Origin: Pyrinomonadaceae bacterium
GTDB lineage: Bacteria; Acidobacteriota; Blastocatellia; Pyrinomonadales; Pyrinomonadaceae
Length of the DNA stretch: 64,000 nt
NCBI GenBank assembly: GCA_019694395.1
Contig: JAIBCC010000025.1
Coordinates: 1-64,000, forward strand
Direction: 5' to 3'
Below are positions 8,507-17,106 of the stretch, piece by piece. The stretch's first letter is position 1. The number at the start of each line of letters is the position of its first letter. The notes under the pieces are model-generated. The model ran no database searches. It worked only from the letters and a program-made list of their open reading frames with translations, and was not told where the DNA came from. The position numbers and the translations under genes are program-made.

Positions 8507-9187
8507 ATGATTGAAATTAAAAACATTACCAAAACCGTTCGTTCCGGCGCAGATGATTTGACGATTTTAGCAGATGTTTCCTTAGAAATTCCCGACGGAC
8601 AGTTTGTAGCAATTACGGGTGCATCAGGCAGCGGAAAATCAACTCTTTTGGGATTGATCGCGGGACTTGATGCGCCATCGTCAGGCGAAATTTTGATTGA
8701 CGGAGAAAACATTACCGTTATGAACGAAGACGGTTTAGCCCGTCTCAGAAGCGATAAACTTGGGTTTGTTTTCCAATCTTTCCATCTGATTCCAAGTCTG
8801 ACCGCCTTTGAAAACATTTTGATTCCGTTAGAGATTCGCGGCGAAAAAGATGCAAAAGAACGCGCTTCAAACTTATTGCAGGAAGTTGATCTGACCAATC
8901 GCGGACATCACTATCCAAACGAGCTTTCGGGCGGAGAACAACAGCGTGTCGCCATTGCCCGTGCGTTCGCCAATAACCCTAAAATTCTGCTGGCAGATGA
9001 ACCGACAGGCAATCTCGATTCGCGGAACGGGCAACATATTTTTGAATTGATGACGGCTTTGCACGATAACAAAAAAACAACTTTGATTTTGGTTACGCAC
9101 GATCAGGAATTAGCCGAAAAAGCAGAAAGACAGATTCGCCTCCGGGATGGAAAAATAATTTCGGATAAAGAAAACTCACAGGGATAA
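8507..9187 (+). CDS. ybbA: ABC transporter ATPase, YbbA/LolD type
   Basis: A 226-aa ATPase with Walker A GASGSGKST, Q-loop VFQSFHL, signature LSGGEQQ and Walker B ILLADEPTGNLD, followed by the switch His (VTHD). It belongs to the MacB/LolD class that drives FtsX-type permeases. The start ATG 8507 follows the hairpin; the longer frame to 8381 is made of repeat sequence. The last residues (NSQG) and the stop are encoded inside the next word-repeat hairpin. Its partner is the permease 100 bp downstream; the substrate is unknown in this family. Confidence 0.9.
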   Translation: MIEIKNITKTVRSGADDLTILADVSLEIPDGQFVAITGASGSGKSTLLGLIAGLDAPSSGEILIDGENITVMNEDGLARLRSDKLGFVFQSFHLIPSLTAFENILIPLEIRGEKDAKERASNLLQEVDLTNRGHHYPNELSGGEQQRVAIARAFANNPKILLADEPTGNLDSRNGQHIFELMTALHDNKKTTLILVTHDQELAEKAERQIRLRDGKIISDKENSQG

Positions 9188-9277
9188 AGGGGATGGAAAG
9201 GGATTTTTTAAGTTTTGTTTTAGAAATCCAATAAATTTTTTGATTTTTATCCCTATTTATCCCCTCTATCCCTGTGA
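9176..9277. repeat. word-repeat hairpin, word GGGATAAA
   Basis: TCACAGGGATAAAGGGG and GGAAAGGGAT on the left face TTTATCCC, TTTATCCCC and ATCCCTGTGA on the right. The left arm includes the end of ybbA and its stop codon, and the right arm ends 10 bp before the permease gene. The same GGATAAA word occurs unpaired at 35548-35590. Confidence 0.9.
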
Positions 9278-9286
9278 AATAATTTT

Positions 9287-11812
9287 ATGCAATTCATTTT
9301 CAATCTAACAATTCGGGAAATTCGCTCATCGTGGCGGCGTTTGCTCTTTTTCTTTCTTTGTATCGCCATTGGAGTCGGTTCTGTCGTTGCGCTCCGGTCT
9401 TTGATCCAGAATCTTTCATTAGCGGTTGGGACGGATGCGCGGGCATTGCTGACGGCAGACTTTGAAATCAGTTCGACCAACACTTTTACGCCTGACGATA
9501 TTTCGCGGATCGAATCGGTTATTAACAAATCAACGCTCATCGAAGCCCGTAACGAAACGATTACTACGGCAGCAATGACGCGACCTTCAAATGCTACACA
9601 GGAAGGCTTGCAGTTTGTTGAATTAAAAGGAATTGAGCCGCCATTTCCGCTGGTCGGAACTTTCAATCTTTCAAATGGCAAACCTTTTGATTTCAAACTT
9701 TTGGAAAACAAAGGTGCGGTCGTTGCTCCGCTTTTATTGGAAAAATTAAATTTGAAAATCGGAGATAAAATCCGAATCGGTGAAGCGGATTTTGAAATCC
9801 GCGCCACCTTTGACGAAGAACCGGGCGGGCAAAGCGGTTTTCGCCTCGGTCCGCGTGTTTTTATCGAAAAGAAAGCCTTTGAGGAAACAGGCTTAACTCG
9901 TTCAGGCTCAAGGATTCGCCGCCGGATTTTGTATCGGACTTCGGATAATCCAACGCCGGTTGTCAAAGAATTGCGCGAAGCCTTAAAAGGCACGATTCTA
10001 ACCGTCCAAAACTACCGCGAAACGCAGGAAAATATGGGCGAACAGTTCGTGCGGACGGAAAATTATCTATCACTGACGGGATTGTTGATTTTAGTTCTCG
10101 GCGGAATCGGAGTCTGGAATGTCGCCAGAGTCTTTGTCGAACAAAAAAGAAAAACCGTCGCGGTTTTGAAATGTTTAGGCGCGGACAGCCGCAAAGTCAT
10201 TTTCGTTTATCTACTGCAAATTCTTAGTTTAGGTTTGCTGGGGAGCTTATTCGGGATTGTGCTGGCGCAGTTGACAATGTGGTTTGTCGGATGGCGTTTC
10301 GGCACAGAATTGCCGGAAAAAATGTCTTACAATTTAGCCAACTCAGCAGTTTGGCAGGGAATGATTCTCGGAATTCTAATTTCGCTTCTCTTTTCGCTTT
10401 TACCGCTACTGCAAATTCGACAAATCAAACCGAGCTTGCTTCTGAGAGATACGAATAATCAGCAAATGCGCCGTCTTGATTGGACAAAAACGTTATTTGC
10501 TATTTTTACGCTGGGCGGGATTTTGGGAATCGCGGTTTGGCAAGCCGGTTCGTGGAAAGTCGGAACGGCATTTTTGGTCGGATTAGGCGTAACTTCGGCA
10601 ATTCTTTATGTAGCGGCGATAATTTTGACCAAGCTCCTGCGCCAGACAAAGAAATTCTCATCATTTTCGATTTCGCAAGCCGTCAATTCGCTCTATCGTC
10701 CGGGAAATCAAACCCGCATCGTGCTTTTGGCGGTCGGACTCGGCGCATTTGTCGTTCTCGCGGTGCAATCTCTCCAAGCCAATCTGGTGCGCGAATTCGA
10801 TTTCACGCGCAACGAGAAATTACCGAATCTTTTTATGGTGGACATTCAGCGCAGTCAAATCGAAGGTGTCAAACAACTTACTGCCGAAGTCACTAAAGAG
10901 GAATTAAACCCCGTTGCAACGGTCAGAACGCGGATTGCAATGGTTGACGGCGTTCCGATTGACTATCAGCAAAAGGAAGTTCGCCAAAATCAAGGGCAAA
11001 TCGGGCGGGAATTCGCCGTGACTTATCGTCCGAAGCTGGAAGAAAACGAAACCGTCATCGCCGGAAAATGGTGGGACGAGAATCCAAGCAAAGAAACCGA
11101 AGTTTCCGTCGTGGACGATATGGCGCGAACTCTGAAAGTAGGAATAGGAAGTGTGATTACGTTCGATGTTTTAGGGCGCAAAATCAATGCTACCGTGACG
11201 AGCATCAGAAAAATAGATGTGCGGAATACACGAACCGTTTTTATGTTCGTCTTTCGTCCCGGCACGCTCGAAATCGCTCCGCAAACTTTTGCTTTACCGA
11301 TCATCAACAAAATTCCGGCAGTCGAACGCGCCCGCTTTCAACGCCGTGTGATTGATGCTTATCCAAACGTGCAAATCTTTGATGTGCAGGACATTTTAAC
11401 CACCGTCACCAAACTTATTAACAATTTCGTGCTGGCAATTTCGTTTGTCGGCAGCTTTGTGATGTTGACAGGAATTCTGATTTTGATCGGCTCGGTCTCT
11501 TTAACCAAATCACAGCGGATTTATGAAAATGCTATCTTGAAAACTCTCGGCGCAAAACGCGGAAGTCTTTTCACCATTCTCTTTACCGAATACGCGATTT
11601 TGGGACTTTTAGCCGGATTGATCGGTGCATTTTTCGCGACGATTCTTTCTTTTGCCGTCACCAAATATATTTTGGAATTCGATTGGGAAATTGATTACGG
11701 ATTGATTTTAATTGGAATTTTAGTAACTGCGATTTTGGTAACTTTGGTCGGAACTCTGGCGAGTTTTGATGTTTTGTTTAAGAAACCGCTTTCGATTCTT
11801 CGTTCACAGTAA
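9287..11812 (+). CDS. ybbP: ABC transporter permease, FtsX/YbbP type
   Basis: An 841-aa permease with the YbbP layout: an N-terminal helix, a large periplasmic domain (about 40-250), three helices (260-385), two more around 400-450, a second periplasmic domain (about 490-700) and three C-terminal helices (710-835). The FtsX repeat is visible twice as K-x-L-G-A (VLKCLGADSR and ILKTLGAKRG). With YbbA it should form a mechanotransmission-type complex in the inner membrane. The gene has no clear Shine-Dalgarno; ATG 9287 follows directly on the hairpin. Confidence 0.88.
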   Translation: MQFIFNLTIREIRSSWRRLLFFFLCIAIGVGSVVALRSLIQNLSLAVGTDARALLTADFEISSTNTFTPDDISRIESVINKSTLIEARNETITTAAMTRPSNATQEGLQFVELKGIEPPFPLVGTFNLSNGKPFDFKLLENKGAVVAPLLLEKLNLKIGDKIRIGEADFEIRATFDEEPGGQSGFRLGPRVFIEKKAFEETGLTRSGSRIRRRILYRTSDNPTPVVKELREALKGTILTVQNYRETQENMGEQFVRTENYLSLTGLLILVLGGIGVWNVARVFVEQKRKTVAVLKCLGADSRKVIFVYLLQILSLGLLGSLFGIVLAQLTMWFVGWRFGTELPEKMSYNLANSAVWQGMILGILISLLFSLLPLLQIRQIKPSLLLRDTNNQQMRRLDWTKTLFAIFTLGGILGIAVWQAGSWKVGTAFLVGLGVTSAILYVAAIILTKLLRQTKKFSSFSISQAVNSLYRPGNQTRIVLLAVGLGAFVVLAVQSLQANLVREFDFTRNEKLPNLFMVDIQRSQIEGVKQLTAEVTKEELNPVATVRTRIAMVDGVPIDYQQKEVRQNQGQIGREFAVTYRPKLEENETVIAGKWWDENPSKETEVSVVDDMARTLKVGIGSVITFDVLGRKINATVTSIRKIDVRNTRTVFMFVFRPGTLEIAPQTFALPIINKIPAVERARFQRRVIDAYPNVQIFDVQDILTTVTKLINNFVLAISFVGSFVMLTGILILIGSVSLTKSQRIYENAILKTLGAKRGSLFTILFTEYAILGLLAGLIGAFFATILSFAVTKYILEFDWEIDYGLILIGILVTAILVTLVGTLASFDVLFKKPLSILRSQ

Positions 11813-11893
11813 AGTTTTGGAAGTTTTGAAAGTTGTGGAAGTTTAGGAAGAGAAAGTCACATCCTTCCTAAACTTCCCAAACTTCCTAAACTG
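11813..11893. repeat. word-repeat hairpin, word GGAAGTTT
   Basis: The left arm repeats GAAGTTT and TTTAGGAAG; the right arm has CTTCCTAAAC, CTTCCCAAAC and CTTCCTAAAC. It sits between the convergent ends of ybbP and the helical unknown. A second element with the same word is at 33808-33958. Confidence 0.85.
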
Positions 11894-11897
11894 TCAA

Positions 11898-13256
11898 CTA
11901 TTCTTTAGGGTAATCAAACGGATGATTCGCCAACAACGTCCGCATATTTACCTGTCCGAGCAAGGTTTCGAGATACGCACCGAAACGATGAAGAATCGGC
12001 ACGAGGTCTTTTTTGTTGGTGGTGCGTAAAACTTCTTCGGCAAATCTTTCGACAGTTTCGCAGTCTTTGTAGAATAGATAGCGCAAATTTTCTTTGAGAA
12101 AGACACTAACCTTATCAAACACTCCATCCATCGGATAATTGTCAGGGCTTTGCTCTGCTTTCTGAACGGCTTGTTGTAAAAACCAGAGGTTTCGGCGCAA
12201 TGCCAGTGATTGTTCCAATTTAGTTTTGAAATTTGGAAATATTTTGGACGGATCAACGTTTGGTTCAATCAGTTGGGCAAAATTGACCAATGTTTGTTGA
12301 AAAGAATCATTGAGCAGTGAATAAGATGTTTCAACTTTAGCGAAAATACGCGGAGTCTGACGGATTTCGGTCAATCCGGCGAGTTCATAATTAAAAACTT
12401 TCTTTGATTCAATCGAAGCTGCATAAATTGTCGAATCAAGTGCTTCAAAAACTGGATCATTCTCATTAGGAAAACGGAGCAGGCGATTGCTGATATAGCT
12501 CATCATCTCCTGCGTTTGCTCGTAAATGCGGGCAAAGAGCAGCAACGTAGTTTTCAGCGGCTCATCTTTTTGACGCATTTCGTTGATCACATCCAGCCAT
12601 TTCAGAATCTTGGCAATGCGCGGCAAAATAATTCGTAAATCGGCTTCGACTGCAAAGGGAATCGGTTTACTCTCTAAAATTCTTTGCAATTCTTTGGGTA
12701 AAAACTTTTCGCCTTCTTTTTCTGCCAGAACAATTAGTTTCTGAATGACTTCGACCTGTTTCAATTTATCATTCAAAATATTTGCCCAGGCGATCCATTC
12801 ACCAAATCTGAGCGGAGTTGAACGCAACAAAGCTTCGTTCAGTAAAATAGAATGCTTTAAAACCTCTGCCAACTCGGAAATTTCTTCAAAACTGAACTCC
12901 GAAACAGCCGATTGAACTATCGCTTCATTATTTTGTGAAGGACGATATTTTTGATCGCCTAAAGTTTTAAGCAGTTGCAGCGTTAGTTTTGAACAAAGCA
13001 GCAGCGAGGTATTGGTCAGATGAAATTCTTTAGTCCAATCCCGTGTCGATGCTTTGGCGCGATTGCTCTCGCCAAAGGAATAATTTCGGATTTGCAAAAA
13101 ACTGTATAAACCGGAAAGCCAAACGCCAAGTCTCATTGCTACGTCAGCAGTTGAAATAACGGGCGTAGTCGGTAAACTTTGCTCACTTCGGACAGAACTT
13201 GTCGGAGTCAAACTATTTGAATTGATTGTTGTATCAGAGGATACGATTGCGTCCAA
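11898..13256 (-). CDS. large all-helical protein of unknown function
   Basis: A 452-aa protein with no signal peptide and no membrane helix. After a Ser/Thr-rich N-terminus (1-35) it is Leu/Glu/Lys-rich and predicted almost wholly helical, in the manner of a repeat or scaffold protein. No motif I recognise is present. It is a single gene convergent with ybbP and divergent from rdgB. A conserved hypothetical role in this lineage is plausible but cannot be read from sequence. Confidence 0.75.
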   Translation of the reverse strand: MDAIVSSDTTINSNSLTPTSSVRSEQSLPTTPVISTADVAMRLGVWLSGLYSFLQIRNYSFGESNRAKASTRDWTKEFHLTNTSLLLCSKLTLQLLKTLGDQKYRPSQNNEAIVQSAVSEFSFEEISELAEVLKHSILLNEALLRSTPLRFGEWIAWANILNDKLKQVEVIQKLIVLAEKEGEKFLPKELQRILESKPIPFAVEADLRIILPRIAKILKWLDVINEMRQKDEPLKTTLLLFARIYEQTQEMMSYISNRLLRFPNENDPVFEALDSTIYAASIESKKVFNYELAGLTEIRQTPRIFAKVETSYSLLNDSFQQTLVNFAQLIEPNVDPSKIFPNFKTKLEQSLALRRNLWFLQQAVQKAEQSPDNYPMDGVFDKVSVFLKENLRYLFYKDCETVERFAEEVLRTTNKKDLVPILHRFGAYLETLLGQVNMRTLLANHPFDYPKE

Positions 13257-13404
13257 GATGGAACCCTCACATTGAAGTTAGAACAGGCGTGGCGGAAACT
13301 CCGCTATTAATTTTATACCTTGAACCGCATCGAAAATGCAAGAAAAAATAATATTTTTGCGTAAAATAAAGTTTTGTTTAAGAATAAATAAAGAACAAAA
13401 GTGA

Positions 13405-14010
13405 ATGAAAACAGAACTACTCATTGCTACTAAGAACGCGGGAAAAGTTAAAGAATTCCGTCAACTTTTATCGGATTTTCCGGTTGTTTTGCACAGTGCG
13501 GACGAATTTGAAGAAATTCCTGAGCCGGAAGAAACAGGCGAAACCTTTGCTGACAACGCAATTTTGAAGGCGCGTTACTATGCCGAAAAGACAGGTTTAA
13601 TTTCTCTGGCGGATGATTCAGGGTTAGCCGTAGATGCTCTAAATGGTGCGCCCGGAGTTTTTTCTGCCAGATATGCGGGTGCGAACGCGACAAATGCCGA
13701 AAGAATTGCTAAATTATTAAAAGAGTTAAGTGAAATGCCGATTGAAAACCGATCTGCAAGATTTATTTGCTCAATGGCAATTTCTGAAAAAGATGGTAAA
13801 ATCTTACATCTTGTTGAAGGAATATGCGAAGGAAAAATTGCTTTTCAACCAACAGGAACAAATGGATTTGGTTATGATCCGATTTTTATTCCAAAGGAAT
13901 TTTCACAAAGTTTCGGAGAACTTTCTGACGAAATAAAGCATAAAATCAGCCATCGTGGACAGGCAATTGCGAAAATAATTAAATTTTTACACGATTTTGC
14001 TGTTTCTTAA
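13405..14010 (+). CDS. rdgB: XTP/dITP diphosphatase (RdgB/HAM1)
   Basis: A 201-aa house-cleaning pyrophosphatase that converts (d)ITP and XTP to monophosphates. The family signatures are present: ATKNAGKVKEF at the start, LADDSGLAVDALNGAPGVFSA spread over residues 73-93, FGYDPIF near 155 and SHRGQA near the C-terminus. Length is typical. It is probably its own transcription unit, ending before tRNA-Pro. Confidence 0.95.
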   Translation: MKTELLIATKNAGKVKEFRQLLSDFPVVLHSADEFEEIPEPEETGETFADNAILKARYYAEKTGLISLADDSGLAVDALNGAPGVFSARYAGANATNAERIAKLLKELSEMPIENRSARFICSMAISEKDGKILHLVEGICEGKIAFQPTGTNGFGYDPIFIPKEFSQSFGELSDEIKHKISHRGQAIAKIIKFLHDFAVS

Positions 14011-14011
14011 C

Positions 14012-14040
14012 TTGCTTTTCGTATCTGAGACTTGTAAAAT
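14012..14040 (+). promoter_or_regulatory. predicted promoter of tRNA-Pro
   Basis: TTGCTT (14012-14017), a 17-bp spacer and TAAAAT (14035-14040) fit a housekeeping sigma promoter. The tRNA begins 43 bp after the -10 element. It overlaps only the gap after rdgB. Confidence 0.55.
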
Positions 14041-14082
14041 TCGCCATTTGTTAGTAGTTTCTTCAATGAAACAACTCAAAGT

Positions 14083-14159
14083 CGGGGCGTGGCTCAGCTT
14101 GGTAGAGCGCTCGGTTTGGGACCGAGAGGTCGCAAGTTCGAATCTTGCCGCCCCGACCA
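14083..14159 (+). tRNA. tRNA-Pro (anticodon TGG)
   Basis: The acceptor arm CGGGGCG pairs with CGCCCCG, followed by discriminator A and an encoded CCA. The D arm has GGCTCAGCTTGGTAGAGC, the anticodon stem is TCGGT/ACCGA around a loop with TGG, and the T arm is GCAAG-TTCGAAT-CTTGC. All helices pair fully. The TGG anticodon can read all or most CCN proline codons. Confidence 0.97.
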
Positions 14160-14278
14160 ACTTAATGAAGTTGAAAACAAAAAAAGCCCCCGAATAGAAA
14201 CATTTGCAATTTAGCAAAGAATGTTTTATTGATATTAAAATTTATTTTCTCGAAACTTTTGGAGGTAAAACTTAAATT

Positions 14279-14560
14279 ATGTCGCGTATGACACAAACAG
14301 AAATCATCAACCACTTGGCAGATAAAACTGGTATCAAGAAAACCGAAGCTAAAGAATTCTTTAACGCTTTGGCAGGATTGGCAGCCGGTGAAGTTAAGAA
14401 AAACGGAGAATTCACTCTTCCGGGATTTGGAAAATTGGTTAAAGCAACCCGTAGGGAACGCGAAGGACGCAATCCTGCAACTGGTGCAGTTATCAAAATT
14501 CCTGCCAAAACAACGGTTAAGTTCAAAGTCGGCAAAGCAATGAAAGATTCTATCGGCTAG
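14279..14560 (+). CDS. HU-family DNA-binding protein
   Basis: A 93-aa histone-like protein that bends and packages DNA as a dimer. The family pattern is clear: N-terminal helices (TQTEIINHLADKTGIKKTEA), GEFTLPGFGKL in the centre, and the beta-arm R-x-G-R-N-P-A-T-G near residues 62-71. GGAGGT lies 12 bp upstream of ATG 14279. An intrinsic terminator follows at 14587. HU and IHF subunits cannot be fully separated from sequence, but the length and arm fit HU. Confidence 0.95.
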   Translation: MSRMTQTEIINHLADKTGIKKTEAKEFFNALAGLAAGEVKKNGEFTLPGFGKLVKATRREREGRNPATGAVIKIPAKTTVKFKVGKAMKDSIG

Positions 14561-14586
14561 GAATTTATTCAACTAAATATTGAAAG

Positions 14587-14611
14587 ACCGCTGTAGTTTA
14601 GCGGTTTTTTT
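14587..14611 (+). terminator. intrinsic terminator of the HU gene
   Basis: ACCGCT-gtagttt-AGCGGT is followed directly by a run of T residues, 26 bp after the HU stop. Confidence 0.85.
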
Positions 14612-14656
14612 ATTTTAAAAACTTTGAGAAAAAATGCACAACCTCAAAAAAAAGTA

Positions 14657-14685
14657 GTGACAAACAATGTATTCTTTGTTACAAT
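14657..14685 (+). promoter_or_regulatory. predicted promoter of the 82-aa gene
   Basis: GTGACA (14657-14662), a 17-bp spacer and TACAAT (14680-14685) match the consensus at five of six positions each. It would give a leader of about 165 nt before the GTG start at 14856. Confidence 0.6.
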
Positions 14686-14702
14686 GACCTATTGATTTGT
14701 TA

Positions 14703-14750
14703 ATGAAAAAGTTCTCCGCCGACTTTGTTAGCAACTTTGTTTTTAAATAG
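14703..14750 (+). CDS. possible 15-aa Phe-rich leader peptide
   Basis: ATG 14703 opens a 15-codon frame (MKKFSADFVSNFVFK) ending with TAG at 14748-14750, between the predicted promoter and a terminator-like hairpin. Four of 15 residues are Phe. No Shine-Dalgarno is visible, so translation is uncertain. The position is what one expects of an attenuator leader peptide, but the downstream gene gives no link to phenylalanine. Confidence 0.25.
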   Translation: MKKFSADFVSNFVFK

Positions 14751-14803
14751 TTCAACTAAGGTCGTTTGGAAACGCAAATATAAAAAGTTTTTTTAAATTA
14801 ACG

Positions 14804-14830
14804 CTGTTATTCGCGCGAATGACAGTTTTT
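14804..14830 (+). terminator. terminator-like hairpin in the leader of the 82-aa gene
   Basis: CTGTTATTCG-cg-CGAATGACAG pairs over 10 bp with one G-T wobble and is followed by TTTTT. It lies only 11 bp before the Shine-Dalgarno sequence of the next gene, so it could stop or pause transcription in the leader. Confidence 0.6.
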
Positions 14831-14855
14831 ATAAATTAAGAAGGGGGAATAACCA

Positions 14856-15104
14856 GTGGCAGTAGCTAAACCAATGACTTTGCAAGAGAGAATTTTGCAA
14901 ATTGACCATATCCAAGCACGTCGTTTTTCAAAATTAGGCGGCGCAACTTTGGAGATTGCATCGGAAGGAATTATCCGACATCTCAAAGCCTGTGCGCGAA
15001 TGGATGTAAATCCTGATGCGTCAGCTGTCAGAGAAATCATTGACGATGCTTTGAACGGAAGAAGAGTTTTTGCCGAAACATCGAATGATCTTCTTGCCGC
15101 TTAG
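14856..15104 (+). CDS. 82-aa soluble helical protein, unknown function
   Basis: The protein is 82 aa, mainly helical, without signal peptide, Cys or known motif. GTG at 14856 is preceded by AAGGGGG at a good distance, a clean terminator follows at 15143, and a promoter lies at 14657, so this is a real monocistronic gene. The A-C-A-R-M-D-V-N-P-D-A-S-A segment and the acidic C-terminal half give no family. Its long leader with a hairpin suggests regulation after initiation. Confidence 0.75.
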   Translation: MAVAKPMTLQERILQIDHIQARRFSKLGGATLEIASEGIIRHLKACARMDVNPDASAVREIIDDALNGRRVFAETSNDLLAA

Positions 15105-15142
15105 ATTTTATTTTTACGCAATTTTTATTAGTAGTATAAATT

Positions 15143-15169
15143 GACCGCCAAGTAAGGCGGTCTTTTTTT
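15143..15169 (+). terminator. intrinsic terminator of the 82-aa gene
   Basis: GACCGCC-aagtaa-GGCGGTC followed by seven T residues. It lies just beyond the end of the convergent membrane-protein gene. Confidence 0.9.
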
Positions 15170-15172
15170 GTC

Positions 15173-16990
15173 TTATTGCGCCGGCAGAGGTTCTTTTCTT
15201 AGTTTAACCCGATAGAGCATATAGTTTCCGACATTTTCTCCGTTGTCGCGCTCATACCAACGATCAAAATTTTTCAGTTCTGGATTCCAGTCTGCCGGAA
15301 ATACCAAATAAGAAATAGTTGGATGCGAAGCTTGTTTAAGACTGAAGTTTTTACGATATTCGCCATAACGTCTGGCTTCTTCTTCGACTTCACCGACAGT
15401 TAAAGGGGTTGCCGCACTGCTTAAACGGCTGCTGTGTCTGCCCCAGCCGAACAAGGCAATCATTGAGACAAAATCACCTTCTTTTAATTGTTTTTCCAAC
15501 CATTCTTCATCCAGATCGTTGTAGTAGAGATATTGATAATAACGTTCTTTGTTTTCATCCCACGTTACACCCGCAAAAACGTGTTGATGACGAGACCAGA
15601 GAATGGCTTGCGGTGCAATTGTCGGTAAATCATCGGCTTGGAGCAGGCTTAAAGCCAAAGTGACGGCACGTTGGCTGTCAGGTGATGGAATGTCATTGAC
15701 CGAAAGTTCGGTTAATCTTTTGGCAACCGGCATTCCTTCGTCTCTGGCAACATTGGCATCATCTAAAACCCGCACCGTGTAATGACACTCAACAATTCCC
15801 CAAACTGTGGCGATAACCGCTAAAACTGCAAAGGCAACTGTTTTAATTTTTGACTGAGCCAGCGTTTTGAACAAAATTCCAAGCATCAGAACCAAAGCTA
15901 ACCCTGCCACATAATTTCCAATAAAGACCTGATAATGAATCGGCTGTAATGAACGTCCGGTGATGATTTGCTGGTTAAAAACAGCAATTACCGATAATGC
16001 CAACGATAAAATGAAAAGGGTAGCACGGTCTCTTAATCTGATTGCTTTGAGTAAAACTCCCAAAATCAGCATCACAATTACGCTATAACTAACCAAAGAC
16101 GGAACGCGCCACAAATCGGGTTCACGGGTTAAAACAAGCAATTGCACATCATCCATCGTGTGCGAGCGATTGGAAAGCAAATAAGCGTAGGGAATTAAGG
16201 ACAGAATACATCCAATTCCAAGTGCGGCAATTGCTTTAAAATCTTTCAGCCAATCTTCGGGACGAACGATCAGCCAAATAATTCCCACACATCCCAGCCA
16301 CGCTGCCGCCGTTGTCCAGATAAAGAAATACGAAAAGACCATGTAAGCAAAACAGAGCACTGAAAGAACTATAAAAATCATTTGCTGACGGGTATTTTCA
16401 GCAGTTAAAAACTTCCAGACACATCCGCACATTACAAAAAAGCCGGCGAAAGCCATTGCGGGTAAATAACGTCTTAAACCCGGATAATACGGATATGAAA
16501 AGCCATCAAATAAGATTTCACTAATTGCACCTTCTCCGGCAAACAACGCGCCTCCGCAAATGACGATCAAAGCACCTGCCATTGCGTAAATCGAATCATC
16601 TGTCATTCTGCCAATTAGCCAAAACAAAGCTAATCCGGCAATAAAGGCGGCAATTGCCCCGGAAACCCACATTGCAGTATTGACCGAAACTCCTAAAATT
16701 CTGGCAGGAATTGCGACAGAATACGGTGCGGCAAATTGGATCGAAAAAAGAGATTCTTCCTGTTTGTGTTCGGGCGTATCGTCACGTCCGGTAAAAGGGT
16801 CATTGCGGCGCGGTCTGCCCTCCATCAATGCGCCGAGGTAGGCGGCGTAGGCTACTTCATCAATATCGTTAAATGCGTATGCTCCCTGCCAATCGTTTCC
16901 GCGCAGATACCACATTTTAAATTGCGGATAGGTCGCACAAATTGCCAATATAATTCCCGCTAAAATTCCAAATTGCCAGCGTAATTTCAT
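15173..16990 (-). CDS. polytopic membrane protein, GT-C glycosyltransferase-like
   Basis: A 605-aa protein with about 11-12 membrane helices and a soluble C-terminal part (about 440-605). After the first helix, the extracytoplasmic loop carries acidic pairs (NDIDEVAYAAYL and NDPFTGRDDT), the place where GT-C lipid-sugar transferases have their catalytic acidic residues. This suggests a transferase that uses a polyprenyl-linked sugar, but the family assignment is by layout only. It is a single gene convergent with the 82-aa gene. Confidence 0.6.
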   Translation of the reverse strand: MKLRWQFGILAGIILAICATYPQFKMWYLRGNDWQGAYAFNDIDEVAYAAYLGALMEGRPRRNDPFTGRDDTPEHKQEESLFSIQFAAPYSVAIPARILGVSVNTAMWVSGAIAAFIAGLALFWLIGRMTDDSIYAMAGALIVICGGALFAGEGAISEILFDGFSYPYYPGLRRYLPAMAFAGFFVMCGCVWKFLTAENTRQQMIFIVLSVLCFAYMVFSYFFIWTTAAAWLGCVGIIWLIVRPEDWLKDFKAIAALGIGCILSLIPYAYLLSNRSHTMDDVQLLVLTREPDLWRVPSLVSYSVIVMLILGVLLKAIRLRDRATLFILSLALSVIAVFNQQIITGRSLQPIHYQVFIGNYVAGLALVLMLGILFKTLAQSKIKTVAFAVLAVIATVWGIVECHYTVRVLDDANVARDEGMPVAKRLTELSVNDIPSPDSQRAVTLALSLLQADDLPTIAPQAILWSRHQHVFAGVTWDENKERYYQYLYYNDLDEEWLEKQLKEGDFVSMIALFGWGRHSSRLSSAATPLTVGEVEEEARRYGEYRKNFSLKQASHPTISYLVFPADWNPELKNFDRWYERDNGENVGNYMLYRVKLRKEPLPAQ

Positions 16991-17000
16991 AATTCTTTAA

Positions 17001-17100
17001 AGTCTTAAGACTGTTTGGAGTGAAAACAAAGATTAGCACAAATTTATTGGAAAAATGAAAGCCTCAGACTTGAGACTTGGGACTTGAGACATTAGACTTA
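17001..17100. repeat. palindrome and ACTTGAG/ACTTGGG word repeats
   Basis: AGTCTTAAGACT (17001-17012) is a perfect 12-bp palindrome in the divergent promoter gap. The words CAGACTTGAG, ACTTGGG, ACTTGAG and TTAGACTTA follow at 17067-17100 as direct repeats without a matching reverse arm. They end 7 bp before the yqeY start. Confidence 0.7.
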
Positions 17101-17106
17101 ACAGTT

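Noticed and set aside
14703..14750. A firm call of phenylalanine attenuation
   Set aside because: The leader frame lacks a Shine-Dalgarno and the controlled gene has no link to Phe metabolism, so it is given only as a low-confidence feature.
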